Numbered from the stretch's first letter, positions 8,816-18,460 are shown. The stretch: DNA of 64,000 nucleotides from Sphingomonas sp. dw_22 (GCF_018449795.1 NZ_JAAVVE010000022.1:1-64000), one strand, 5' to 3'. Program-made: numbers and translations. Notes: generated by a model from the sequence alone, not told the origin.

Positions 8816-10362
8816 GCCGGGCCAAACGTTTCAAGGTCGACGGGGCCTTCGACGTTCCCGAGACGGCGCAGCCGGATTCGTGGAAGGTCAACGTCGAGCA
8901 GATGATCTGGGGGCACCGGCTCATCAACGACCAGACCAGCTGGCTGCTGTTGCTCGAGGCGCTGGCGATCATGTCGGCGCGCGCGGCCGATAAGAACGTC
9001 GAGAGGATCTTCGCGGGCAACGACGGCGCGCACGAGGAGTTCGTGTATCAGGTGCCGACGCGTCGCCACCTGCGTCAGGTTCTGTTCCAGGATCACGCGC
9101 TGGACGCAATCGCTCGCAGCGGTGACGAGCTCTCGGAAGACGCGAAGTGGGAAAAATGGCTCGATGGCCGCAACCCCAAGGATATAGCGCATCTGCGTGA
9201 GCGTTTCGAACGCTTCTCCTCCTTCCACGATGCCGTGGATCTGCTGCGGGCCGCCGTCGTCGAACCCGAACGCGACCGTCGCCCAACCTCGCGACACCTG
9301 GTGCCGGGCGGCGTTGACATGCTGATGGCCGACTACGGCCTAAAGGCGGGCGACAAGGTCAACAACGACCGCAAATTCTTCGCGCGCGGCGGCGAACTCG
9401 TATTTCTTATGCTCAACCGCAGCAAGCAGGCTGCGAAGGTGGAGGAACTCGTCCGCAAGCGGCTCCTGACCGCCGGCAGCCGGTGGAATAAGGTCGCACG
9501 CCTGCTCCAACCACCGAGCGCGCACGATCCCGATCCGGTGCAATACAAGATCGGCTACCTGCCGCTGCCAAGCCATCCGACATACGACCGCATGGCGGAG
9601 GACTGGATCGCGCTACTGTCGCTTGAGCAGCTGCCCGACGACCAACTCGCCGAACCGCTCATGCGTCTCACCGGACTGCACATTGTCCGCTACCTCATAG
9701 AACGGTCGGCGGAGGTGCTCGGGCGCAAACTGGAGCAACCAATCCCTCTCGACATGGCAACGGAAAGCGCCGCCGGACTGCGGCGCGTGTCGCGCGAGCG
9801 CTTCCAACTCCACCGCGAGATGTCGCGCCTGGCCATCTCGAAGGTCATCGATCAGTTCGCAGAGAGCGATGAATGGAAGGCCGCCGCCGATGCCGGCGAT
9901 CCGGTAGCAATGCGCAAGAAGATGCTGAAGGAGGTCTTCTCGCACGAGGTCGGTCCGAAAACGACGGATGCGGATGCGATGATCGAGGAGATGCGCGTCG
10001 AGGCGCTCGCCAAACACGCCAACCACCTCGGCCTGATGCTGGCGACACAGACGGACCGCATCGGACTGGGCGTCACGAGAGCGGGCCAAGGACGCTGGTA
10101 TGCCGCGTCTAACGGCTTTCTCGAGGCCATCGTCCTTGCCAACGTAACCGCCCCGGTGGAACTGGAGCAGCATCTCGAACGCCTCTGGTCCCGCTATTCC
10201 TTCGTGGTCGGTCCTCTGGTCGGTCAGCGCGTCCTGGGCGATGATGCCCCGTTCGAACAGCTGCGGTCTAACCAGCGCATCTACGAAGAACGTCTCCGCA
10301 TGCTCGGCTTCGTCGAGCGCCTGTCCGACGACTGCGCCTTCGTGCGCAATCCCTATTACTGA
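8812..10362 (+). CDS. sspG: SspG/DptG-like protein
   Basis: 516-residue protein without a recognisable enzyme motif; it is charged and predominantly helical, with the opening segment WGHRLINDQTSWLLLLEALA at residues 34-53 and a C-terminal segment ending FVRNPYY. It starts with an ATG overlapping the sspF stop (ATGA) and ends 9 bases before sspH, so it belongs to the same transcript. In size and position it matches the middle protein of the FGH restriction modules (DptG in Dnd systems, SspG in Ssp systems), whose separate biochemical role is not established. The assignment is mostly from gene context. Confidence 0.65.
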   Translation: MSRAKRFKVDGAFDVPETAQPDSWKVNVEQMIWGHRLINDQTSWLLLLEALAIMSARAADKNVERIFAGNDGAHEEFVYQVPTRRHLRQVLFQDHALDAIARSGDELSEDAKWEKWLDGRNPKDIAHLRERFERFSSFHDAVDLLRAAVVEPERDRRPTSRHLVPGGVDMLMADYGLKAGDKVNNDRKFFARGGELVFLMLNRSKQAAKVEELVRKRLLTAGSRWNKVARLLQPPSAHDPDPVQYKIGYLPLPSHPTYDRMAEDWIALLSLEQLPDDQLAEPLMRLTGLHIVRYLIERSAEVLGRKLEQPIPLDMATESAAGLRRVSRERFQLHREMSRLAISKVIDQFAESDEWKAAADAGDPVAMRKKMLKEVFSHEVGPKTTDADAMIEEMRVEALAKHANHLGLMLATQTDRIGLGVTRAGQGRWYAASNGFLEAIVLANVTAPVELEQHLERLWSRYSFVVGPLVGQRVLGDDAPFEQLRSNQRIYEERLRMLGFVERLSDDCAFVRNPYY

Positions 10363-10371
10363 CGCGACGCC

Positions 10372-13300
10372 ATGAGCACCCAGATCATCACCGACGATGT
10401 ATCCGTAGATGTTACGCCTGTTCCCGGCGCCGGAGGGCTAGTTTCGGGGCAAGGAAATCCGGTGGTCGACAGCGACATCAGCCAGCTCGTGTCGGCAGTG
10501 GCTGTACGACGCCTTCGGCGGGCGCTTGACGCCAGCCTCGATGAACCCGCGCTCTTCGCGGTGTTCGACTTCGATGGCCACCAGACTCGCCGCATCCTCG
10601 AAGAGATTCACGCCGCGGAGCCGGCCGCGCGCATTGCGGTCCATCCGGATGTGAACGCTGGACCGGTCCCAGCCGAATGGCTGTCGAGCGAACCACTTAC
10701 CCATTGGCGCAACGTCGCGCGCGAGGAATCGGACCGCGCAATTGTCTCGGCGGTGACCACTGACGCGCTGAACAGGCTCGGCGAGACTGCGGCGACGATC
10801 CACCGCCTGTCGCCCGATCACCTCAAGGCGGACATCGACGCCTGGTTTGCCGCAACCAAGCATTTCGGTGAGCTGACGCCCCGCCACGCCTCCTATGTCC
10901 GCAACGCTATCGCGGGCCTGCTGCGGACCGACATTCCGACCAACATGCCCCTGTTCGCGCGCTTTATGAGTGATCTCGACGACGGTATTGGGAAGCAGGC
11001 CGTGCACAAGGCGCTGAACCACGCGCTAGCGGTTTTCCGCATCCCGCCGGAGGCGGCCAACTTCCCACCGCCCGCCGACCGAGGGCGGATCACTTCACCC
11101 GAGTCCTGGGCGACGCAGCTGACGGACCTCTACAATCGCGTGTCCGATGTCGCCTACCTACGCGACGACCAGGGGCGACCGCTCGACCGCGAGATGATTA
11201 AGGGCCGCGTCCAGACCCTTTATAACGAAAGTGAACTCGACGACGACGACCTAGCGACCTGGCTGGCGCTGCTCGACGACGCCGACATTGAACCTGGCGA
11301 ATGGCGGGCGAGCCAGCAGGACTTCGTGAAGATGCGCTGGCCGTTAATCCAGAAGGTCGTGAAGGCGCGGAAATCGGTGCGCGAGGCGCCACTCGGTGCG
11401 GCGACCATCGCATATCTCGACAAGGAAAGCGCTGGGACGCTCAATAATGTCGATCGCGACGTGCTGGACAGGCTGGAGGAGAGCCGCGGTGCCGACGCAG
11501 CCGAAGCCGAGCTCTTCGGCCGTCACCGCGCCCGGATCGAGAAGGACCGCAAGCTGCTCCGCCGGTGGGAGCAGTTCGTCTTCCGAGAAGTGCGAAACCA
11601 CTCCGACTTGCTTTCGGGAATCGTGCACGCCGCCTTCGACCTGATAACGGCCTCCAACGACGACATGGAGGGCAAGGTCGTCCTAATTCAGCTGTCGAAG
11701 GCCAATGAACTCGATTTCTGGCGTCGGCACCTGCTCGAGGCATGCCTAACGCTACGTGACCGGCACCGCGGCCTCGCCGCGCTCCTGCCAGCGTTCGTCC
11801 GCATTGATTGCGGCATCTGCTGGTCGCGGGACTGGGCCGACGAGATTGACGTCAAGAGCGGCCACCAAGGCAGCGAGGCCGACTTCAAGTTCGAGGCGTT
11901 CCTAGTCGATACGACGGCGTTCGACGCCGAAGGCGCGGTGGATCCCGCCAAGTTGAGCCACGCGGTGAAGACGCAGATGGTGTGGTCACCGGTTCCTAGA
12001 GGCATCGGCCTGAACTTCTCCGATCACCTGCACGCCATCGCGCCGCAGGGTGAGGGATCGGCCATGCTGCTTTCGGGAGTGTTCTCGCGGACTGCGAAGG
12101 ACAGCACGTCCGGGACCCGCTCGCTTCGCCTTTCCGACCGCCGGTCCATCGACGACATCCACGACAACGAGGACGGTCAGCTCTTCGACCCCAACGTGCC
12201 GCAGCTGGACGAGGGCAGCGGCTTCCTAGCTGAACTCGGGCGCCTGGCGGACCGCAACATCGTGAAAGATGTGGGTCGCGACGCGATCCTTCAAGCTTTC
12301 GAGGCGTTCCGCACCAGCTACCGTGGGGCGGTGGACGCGTTCCTGACTGGCAAGGGCTCGACTGACGACGCCGTGCTTGAGCAGGGACGACTATTCGGAG
12401 AACTGTTGGCTGCGTTGCGGCAACACGCTCGCGGCGATGTCGCACGGCGCGGGCTATGGCTGCCCATCATGCGCATCGGCACTGCCATGTCTCGTAACGT
12501 GCCGGGGATCATTGTCACTCCGTTCTTCCCGCTGCGCATGGCCGAGATCGGCCTGCGGGCACGCATGGCGCGCGATACGCTCGTCACGATGGGCACCTCG
12601 GCCGACGATGCGCAATTGCGGCCATTCATGCTCCGCGCGGTGGACGACCTGCAGCGCAGCTGGTTCACCGACTATGCCATCGGCTCGACTGCCGACCGCA
12701 AAGTCGTTGCGATGGTCGAGAACAGCGAACTCGACGACTATTCCTACGCCGAGCCAATCGCGGATCGCGGTTCGTCCGGCGACGAGCAGGGCGCCTATAC
12801 CCGCCAGGCCGCCGACAACCTGATGAAGGTGCTGGCTGAGCATCTCGACCTCCATCCCCACAATGTCGCCAACTTCTCGGTTGTCCTCTACAACTCCGAC
12901 AGCCGTGACCTGCCGTCAGCGGTCGCCGAGCGGCTTGCACGCCGCGTCGACGAGGACGCCCGGCTCCGTTGCGATCTCGTCATAGCCAGCGACGACCGCC
13001 GGCGCCTGCGCCAGGTCTATGCCGAGCAGAACGTCGCCATCGGTCGCGAACTCGAATCGAGCGGTGGCGCGGACCTAACCAAGGAATTCCTCTCCAACCT
13101 CCGCGTCGGTATCGGTGACGTCGAGAAGCTTGCGACGTCGGACAGCGACAACAAGCCGCTCGACGTTGCCTTCCTCCAGGACGTGTTCGCGCGGAACGCG
13201 ATGAACAGGTGGCGCCCAGCCACCGCCCCTTCGGGCGGATGGCCGGACTTCGACCAATCGACTCGGGCGGCGCCGTCGCGACGTATGGTCCAGCGGGCTG

Positions 13301-15780
13301 GCGAGAACCGGACGCGCATCCTCCTCGTATCGCCGACCCGACCGTTGGCGCTGCAACGCTACCTTGATCTCGCAATGGAGGCGCTGAAGACCGAGGTCGA
13401 GGATCCGACCCTCCGCGACCATTGGGAGCCGCTTCGGGAGATCTCTTTCGACAACGAGGAAAACGCCGAGATTATCCGACGCGCCCACGACATCGCCGAC
13501 TGGGTCGTCACCTTCGACGGCATCGCGGATCGGCGACTGTTCAGGCAGAACGGCATCAGCGTTATCCGCTCGGTTCCGATCGACGAGGCACGGCACAACC
13601 TCGTCGTCTCGACGAAGGCCCACCGCCGCTCGCTGACGATGCGCATCGCCGACATGGTGTCCGACATCACGATGGCGGTTCCGGCCGACGAGGCGAAGCT
13701 GGCCCGCAAGCTGATCGACAGGTCAGCTGACCTGTCCGGCCAGATCGTGCTGCGGGCGGCGAACCGCGACCAGGCGGCACTCGAGCTCATCGGCCTCAGT
13801 CTCAGCGAGCAACTCGTCCAGTCATCGCTGCCGCTGGGCACCGCTCAGCTCGCTTGGTTCTTCTTGGACGACTTCAAGGCCCGGCTTGGCCACGCCGCTG
13901 GTGATCCCGTGGCGGATTTGCTGCTGGTGAGCGCGCGCGACGACGGCGGCGCGACGACTGTGACGATGACGGTGGTCGAATCGAAATATGTGGAGGTGGC
14001 CGCCCGCCCCGATGCGAGGTCGAAGTCGCGCCTGCAGACCGAAACGTCGGTCGACCGGATCACCAAGCGATACAAGTCAAACGACAAGCTCAACGCGCCC
14101 GTCCACGCTGCGCAACTCGCCGACCTGCTTGTTGAGCACGGTTCATTCGACGAACGTGACAATGAGGACGATCTCTTGCGCTGGGTCGAGGACATCCGGT
14201 CTGGAACGGCGAAGATCGACGTCGAGGGTATCTCGCTGATCTACGTCCATGACGACGACGATGCTCCCCCGAACCCCATCGTCGACGAGGGCTTCCGCCA
14301 GATATTCCATTCACGGCCGGGGATCGCCACGCTGCTCGAGGATGTGCGCGCGGGACAGCCATCCAAGTCCCTGCCGGCAGCTCAAGCCGCGACCGAGGGT
14401 CAGCATAGTGGTGACGTCGTTGAAGAGACGGGGGCGCCGGGTACTGAGGACGCTGGAGGTAGCGAAAAAACAACTGATCAAGGGACGGCGGACAGTGTAA
14501 AGCCCGACGAGGACGTCGTCGATCTTGCTGCTCAGGTCCCGGTGGTAGCGGAGACTGAGGCCGACACACCTAGTTCCTCTTCCGCCAATCAAGTCAACGG
14601 CTTCCGCCCAGGTGTGGCCGAAATCGTCGCCGGACGGGGTATTCCCGTGGCCGAGGTCGCCGGCCAGGAATGGCTTGCTTCGACAGAGAAGCAGCTGCGC
14701 GGCGCCCTTAAGGGCTACGGCATGACCTGCGAGACGGTCGGGTCAAGGTTGACGCCCAACTCGGCGCTGATCCGCTTCCGCGGCAACGACGAGATGACCA
14801 CCGAACTCGTGCAGAAGCGCCGATCGACCCTTTTGACCTCGCACGGTCTCGATATTGTGGCCGTCAGGCCCGCCAAGGGCGAAGTCGTGGTGATGGTCGC
14901 GCGCGACGGGCGCGTGATCCTGCCCACCCTTGACCTGTGGAAACGACGGCAGCTTCCGCCGACGGCCCCGTATCGTAATACCAGCTTCGTGCTCGGCGAG
15001 CGCGAGGATACCGGCGAGATCCTCTATCTCAACCTTGGCGAGGCTTTTGCAGGACAGCCCCAGCACGGCCCGCACACGTTGATCGCGGGCGAGACCGGAG
15101 GCGGCAAGGGCATCTTCACCGCCAATCTCCTCCTCGATATCTGCGCTACCAACTCGCCGACCGCGGCGCGCGTCCGTCTGGTCGATCCGAAGGCAGGCAT
15201 CGATTACGGCTGGGTCGAGCAGGTTCCGCATCTCGACGGCCCGATCATCACAACACCCGATGACGCGGTTGTTGCGCTCAGAGACCTCGTGGACGAAATG
15301 GAGCGGCGCTACGCCGAAATCCTCGGCCCGACTAAGCTGCCCAACATTGACGCCTATAACGAGACTGTCGACGAGCAGAAGAAGCTGCCGCGCATCTACT
15401 TCTTCCATGACGAGCTAGCCGACTGGATGGCGGACAAGTCCGACAACCAATACCGGGACGCCGTATCTGATTACGTGGTGCGATTGAGCGGCAAGGCGCG
15501 GGCTGCCGGCATCCACCTCTTCCTGATCACACAGCGCCCTGACAAGGACGCGCTCCCCGGGCTGATTAAAGCCAATATGGGCAACAAGATCGCGCTCAAG
15601 GTCTCTAACCGGCTCAATTCGCAGATCATCCTCGATGAACCTGGCGCCGAGGGTCTTCTCGGTCACGGTCATATGATCGCCAAGCTTGCGAATCAGCCAG
15701 GCGGGATGATTTACGCGCAGGCGCCTTACCTAAGTCCCGTCGACGCCACGCAGATCGCGCAGGCGATCTCCAAGGGCTGA
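10372..15780 (+). CDS. sspH: SspH/DptH-like nuclease-motor protein
   Basis: 1802-residue protein. The long N-terminal part (about 1-1330) contains a candidate PD-(D/E)xK active site: D1182 in VADLLLVS, then E1203-S-K1205 in TVVESKYVEV, spaced as in restriction-endonuclease folds. An acidic, Ser/Thr/Gly-rich linker (about 1330-1406) follows. The C-terminal region (about 1480-1795) resembles an FtsK/HerA motor: GETGGGKG at 1573-1580 in the Walker A place, VRLVDPKAGIDY, the Walker B-like IYFFHDELADW with D1680/E1681, and LFLITQRPDKDALPG. The final Walker A residue is Gly1580 instead of Ser/Thr, which is odd. Start follows sspG by 9 bases with a weak ribosome binding site. It is the likely DNA-translocating and DNA-damaging subunit of the FGH module; the nuclease reading is inference. 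Confidence 0.72.
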   Translation: MSTQIITDDVSVDVTPVPGAGGLVSGQGNPVVDSDISQLVSAVAVRRLRRALDASLDEPALFAVFDFDGHQTRRILEEIHAAEPAARIAVHPDVNAGPVPAEWLSSEPLTHWRNVAREESDRAIVSAVTTDALNRLGETAATIHRLSPDHLKADIDAWFAATKHFGELTPRHASYVRNAIAGLLRTDIPTNMPLFARFMSDLDDGIGKQAVHKALNHALAVFRIPPEAANFPPPADRGRITSPESWATQLTDLYNRVSDVAYLRDDQGRPLDREMIKGRVQTLYNESELDDDDLATWLALLDDADIEPGEWRASQQDFVKMRWPLIQKVVKARKSVREAPLGAATIAYLDKESAGTLNNVDRDVLDRLEESRGADAAEAELFGRHRARIEKDRKLLRRWEQFVFREVRNHSDLLSGIVHAAFDLITASNDDMEGKVVLIQLSKANELDFWRRHLLEACLTLRDRHRGLAALLPAFVRIDCGICWSRDWADEIDVKSGHQGSEADFKFEAFLVDTTAFDAEGAVDPAKLSHAVKTQMVWSPVPRGIGLNFSDHLHAIAPQGEGSAMLLSGVFSRTAKDSTSGTRSLRLSDRRSIDDIHDNEDGQLFDPNVPQLDEGSGFLAELGRLADRNIVKDVGRDAILQAFEAFRTSYRGAVDAFLTGKGSTDDAVLEQGRLFGELLAALRQHARGDVARRGLWLPIMRIGTAMSRNVPGIIVTPFFPLRMAEIGLRARMARDTLVTMGTSADDAQLRPFMLRAVDDLQRSWFTDYAIGSTADRKVVAMVENSELDDYSYAEPIADRGSSGDEQGAYTRQAADNLMKVLAEHLDLHPHNVANFSVVLYNSDSRDLPSAVAERLARRVDEDARLRCDLVIASDDRRRLRQVYAEQNVAIGRELESSGGADLTKEFLSNLRVGIGDVEKLATSDSDNKPLDVAFLQDVFARNAMNRWRPATAPSGGWPDFDQSTRAAPSRRMVQRAGENRTRILLVSPTRPLALQRYLDLAMEALKTEVEDPTLRDHWEPLREISFDNEENAEIIRRAHDIADWVVTFDGIADRRLFRQNGISVIRSVPIDEARHNLVVSTKAHRRSLTMRIADMVSDITMAVPADEAKLARKLIDRSADLSGQIVLRAANRDQAALELIGLSLSEQLVQSSLPLGTAQLAWFFLDDFKARLGHAAGDPVADLLLVSARDDGGATTVTMTVVESKYVEVAARPDARSKSRLQTETSVDRITKRYKSNDKLNAPVHAAQLADLLVEHGSFDERDNEDDLLRWVEDIRSGTAKIDVEGISLIYVHDDDDAPPNPIVDEGFRQIFHSRPGIATLLEDVRAGQPSKSLPAAQAATEGQHSGDVVEETGAPGTEDAGGSEKTTDQGTADSVKPDEDVVDLAAQVPVVAETEADTPSSSSANQVNGFRPGVAEIVAGRGIPVAEVAGQEWLASTEKQLRGALKGYGMTCETVGSRLTPNSALIRFRGNDEMTTELVQKRRSTLLTSHGLDIVAVRPAKGEVVVMVARDGRVILPTLDLWKRRQLPPTAPYRNTSFVLGEREDTGEILYLNLGEAFAGQPQHGPHTLIAGETGGGKGIFTANLLLDICATNSPTAARVRLVDPKAGIDYGWVEQVPHLDGPIITTPDDAVVALRDLVDEMERRYAEILGPTKLPNIDAYNETVDEQKKLPRIYFFHDELADWMADKSDNQYRDAVSDYVVRLSGKARAAGIHLFLITQRPDKDALPGLIKANMGNKIALKVSNRLNSQIILDEPGAEGLLGHGHMIAKLANQPGGMIYAQAPYLSPVDATQIAQAISKG

Positions 15781-15782
15781 CC

Positions 15783-16238
15783 GTGATGGCGGGAAAGCGG
15801 ATCCGAGGCGCGACCTATCTGCACAGGTCCGCGCTGCAGGACCTGCCCGCCACCGAGCAAGCGCGCGTAGAGGCAGCCGCAAGCGCGACCGGTGCCACAT
15901 GGAACGTGGTGCGGGTCGCTCGCGAAGAGATCTCGCTCCTCGATTACGCTGATTTCGACGAGGATCCGTTCCCATCACTTCACGCCTCGGCGCTAGTGCG
16001 TGATGACGGGCACGTCGTCGCGCGTGACTATTCAGCGCGCTCTAATCCGCCGATCCTCCACCGCAAGGAGCTGCTCGTCGGCGAAGATCATCCACTCCGC
16101 GCGGATTGGGCTGAGACGACGGTTCGACTGGTGAAAGCCGGGGCTTTCTCCGACCCCCATAGGATCGGCACCCGGGACGCATGGCGGCGGCGATTGGAGG
16201 AACTGTCAATCGACGAATTTGGCAGGGTCCGACAGTGA
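15783..16238 (+). CDS. Small protein of unknown function in the Ssp cassette
   Basis: About 150 residues; the family was not recognised. It opens with KRIRGATYLHRSAL, has an acidic middle (LLDYADFDEDPFPSLHAS) and a basic C-terminal helix-like part (RDAWRRRLEELSIDEFG). No signal peptide or membrane segment is seen. Translation may begin at GTG 15783 or ATG 15786; AAGGG just upstream serves either. It sits 2 bases after the sspH stop and overlaps the next gene as GTGA, so it is clearly co-expressed with the restriction genes and the methyltransferase-like gene. It may be a partner or a detached N-terminal domain of that downstream protein; this is inference. Confidence 0.7.
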   Translation: MMAGKRIRGATYLHRSALQDLPATEQARVEAAASATGATWNVVRVAREEISLLDYADFDEDPFPSLHASALVRDDGHVVARDYSARSNPPILHRKELLVGEDHPLRADWAETTVRLVKAGAFSDPHRIGTRDAWRRRLEELSIDEFGRVRQ

Positions 16239-17647
16239 CCATTGACGTGCCAATCTCGGTCGCGCGACATCGTACCGCTATGGTGCGGCATTCGCTGTCG
16301 CAGCCCGTATCGCTTCTCGTGCGGCATGGACTGCTTCGCGCTGGAGTGTCGATTTTCGACTACGGATGCGGTCAGGGCGACGACCTCCGCGTGCTTGTCG
16401 GCGGTGGCATTGAAGCAACCGGCTGGGACCCGCACTTCGCGCCCGATGCGGTGAAGACGGCCGCCGACGTGGTGAACTTAGGCTTCGTCCTGAACGTCAT
16501 CGAGCGCCCTGAGGAGAGGGTCGAGGCTCTGAAGGAGGCTTGGAACCTGACCCGAACCGTCCTGGCCATATCCACGATGATAGTGGGACAGGTTCCGGTC
16601 AGCGGATTGAGCCCCTACCGTGATGGGTATGTCACCTCGCGCGGAACATTCCAGAAATACTTCAAGCACGCCGAGCTTAGGCATCTCATTTCGCACACGC
16701 TCGGGATCGAGCCGGTCGCGGCGGCACCCGGCATCTTTTTCGCATTTAGGAACAACGAGGAACTAGCCGAATACCTGCTATCGAGACGGAGTTGGCGAAA
16801 TGCCAGCACCACCGGGTTTCAGTCACGTCGCGAGCGCACCGCGAGCAGGGCCGCGAGACCTGACGTCGCTGAACGCATCAGCGACGAGGTCAGCGAGCTC
16901 ATCGAACTACTTCTCGAGAGAGGCAGGCCGCCGCAGATCGACGAGCTTCCTGCGAGACTGCTCGATCGGCTGGCCGAGCAGCGCGTCTCGTTGGGGCGCG
17001 CGCTCGACATCGCACGTTCCACGATCTCGCACGAGGATTTCACGGAAGCACAGGATCATCGTCGAGAAGACCTGATCGTTCATCGTGCGCTCTCAATGCT
17101 CAACCCGGGCCATGGATCGAGCAGCCAAGGCATCAGCCGCGACATCCGTGTGCTCTTCGGAAGCCAAGGCGAGCTCGCAACCCAGGCGAAGGACTATCTG
17201 TTCGGGTTAGCCGACGCCGACCGGATGCGCAGCGCAGTGGAAAAAGCGGTGAAGGCCAAGATGGGCGTGCTCGACGATCGCGGGCGCTTCGTGTTCACCG
17301 CAGAGACGCTCAACAACCTGCCCGGGGCGCTCCGCTGCTATGCCGGCTGCGTTACGCACCTGTCCGGCGAACCCGCCGCCGAATTCATCTACCGGCTCGA
17401 CCCGGTTCGGAAGTGCGCGACGCTTATCGTGCTCGATGACGATGGCGCTGAACTTCCGACCAGCTCGCACGACGTGCGCATCGACCTCAAGCGGCAGGAC
17501 GTGTCGATGGTGGAGAAACGCCGGCGGCTGCTCAGGAAGGCGGATCTCTACGGTCTCGGTCCCAAGACGAAGCAACGGGGCGCGGAGAAGCGCTACCGAG
17601 AGGCCAACGATCTCGCCGAAACTGCGGTATTCGAGACGATCTCATGA
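16235..17647 (+). CDS. Phosphorothioation-associated putative methyltransferase
   Basis: 470-residue protein with a SAM-binding motif I, DYGCGQG at residues 42-48, preceded by a conserved-looking opening (SVARHRTAMVRHSLSQPVSL) and followed by WDPHF, LNVIERPEERV and GVTRSx-like elements typical of the putative methyltransferases found beside DNA phosphorothioation genes. What it methylates is not established in the family. I place the start at GTG 16235, which overlaps the TGA of the previous gene; a longer frame from ATG 16181 lies wholly inside that gene and is less likely. It is the last gene of the cassette and is followed by a hairpin. The C-terminal half (from about residue 270) has no motif I know. 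Confidence 0.75.
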   Translation: MTIDVPISVARHRTAMVRHSLSQPVSLLVRHGLLRAGVSIFDYGCGQGDDLRVLVGGGIEATGWDPHFAPDAVKTAADVVNLGFVLNVIERPEERVEALKEAWNLTRTVLAISTMIVGQVPVSGLSPYRDGYVTSRGTFQKYFKHAELRHLISHTLGIEPVAAAPGIFFAFRNNEELAEYLLSRRSWRNASTTGFQSRRERTASRAARPDVAERISDEVSELIELLLERGRPPQIDELPARLLDRLAEQRVSLGRALDIARSTISHEDFTEAQDHRREDLIVHRALSMLNPGHGSSSQGISRDIRVLFGSQGELATQAKDYLFGLADADRMRSAVEKAVKAKMGVLDDRGRFVFTAETLNNLPGALRCYAGCVTHLSGEPAAEFIYRLDPVRKCATLIVLDDDGAELPTSSHDVRIDLKRQDVSMVEKRRRLLRKADLYGLGPKTKQRGAEKRYREANDLAETAVFETIS

Positions 17648-18244
17648 CCAACAGAGCCGGTTCATCCAGCACCGCTGTTCGGGGCAGCCGCCTCAACCGC
17701 AGCGAGATGAGCACCCTAGTTCGTGCGAATCGCTAGCGCATCCGCGATGCGGATGCGGGTGTTCAGACGCACGCCCGACGGGCGTAGTGTAATGGACCCT
17801 ACGCACGGGTGCTGCGGGAATATTTCCCTGTTATATCAGTGTGATGATCGTGTGTGCCATGTACTACAGAATGCCGCATATGCGTGATACACGGAACACG
17901 AGAGCGGGCGCCATGCCTATATCTAACTGAAATCACGTTATATTTTTTGTACAACGCGTACTACACGGATGATTTGCCTGTAACTCGGCGCAACTCCTTG
18001 TGAGGCGCTATCGCCTGCGGTAAACTACGGCTGCTTCATGACACTGCCTTGAGCGCCTCTGTGAGGAGTGTTCGCCAGTGCATGTAAGTGGTCGTCTTTC
18101 CCGAGCACCGCCAGCTCCCATCAGCCCTTTCCAGCTATCCTGGAGATTGGGAGCATCCCTTCGCGCCCCGTTGCCGCTGCCCGCACGCAGCGCGGGGCAA
18201 GCGCGCCGAAGCCGGCATCAACCTTCCAGAAACGGATTTACCCC
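17648..18244. other. Noncoding stretch after the Ssp cassette
   Basis: About 600 bases with no credible gene. The first 110 bases contain the hairpin at 17737-17757. From about 17830 to 17960 the DNA is AT-rich (for example a TATATTTTTTGTAC segment) and includes two GTAC..ACA repeats near 17865 and 17955. This block could hold the promoter or control sites for the AlpA-type gene that follows. Open frames seen through the later part overlap in several frames and look accidental. Confidence 0.5.
17737..17757 (+). terminator. Hairpin after the last cassette gene
   Basis: Perfect 9-base inverted repeat (CGCATCCGC and GCGGATGCG) with a 3-base loop, 90 bases after the methyltransferase-like stop. 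It would form a very stable RNA hairpin. There is no U-run after it, so it is not a textbook Rho-independent terminator; it may act as a transcript end or protect the 3' end. Confidence 0.45.
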
Positions 18245-18451
18245 ATGCTCGACAAAGACAGGATTATTCGCCTCAAGGCCGTGCTCGCCCGCACCGGGCT
18301 CTCGCGTTCCACTCTCTACCGCAAGATCGGCGACGGGACGTTCCCACGGCAAATCCCGATCAGCATCCACGGCGCCGGTTGGCATGAATCCGCCGTCGAT
18401 CGCTGGATTGCCGATCCGGTTGGCTATCGGGAGGAGACCAGCCAGGCATGA
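18245..18451 (+). CDS. AlpA-family phage-type regulator
   Basis: 68-residue helix-turn-helix protein of the AlpA/excisionase type. The motif RLKAVLARTGLSRSTLYRKI (residues 9-28) followed by GDGTFPRQIPI and HESAVDRWIADP is characteristic. Such proteins activate integrase expression or help excision in P4-like islands. The start at 18245 is chosen because the conserved domain begins there; longer frames upstream encode low-quality sequence. It faces the integrase gene, with only 9 bases between the two stop codons. It is therefore likely the island's own control gene. Confidence 0.8.
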   Translation: MLDKDRIIRLKAVLARTGLSRSTLYRKIGDGTFPRQIPISIHGAGWHESAVDRWIADPVGYREETSQA

Positions 18452-18460
18452 GGAGCGAGG

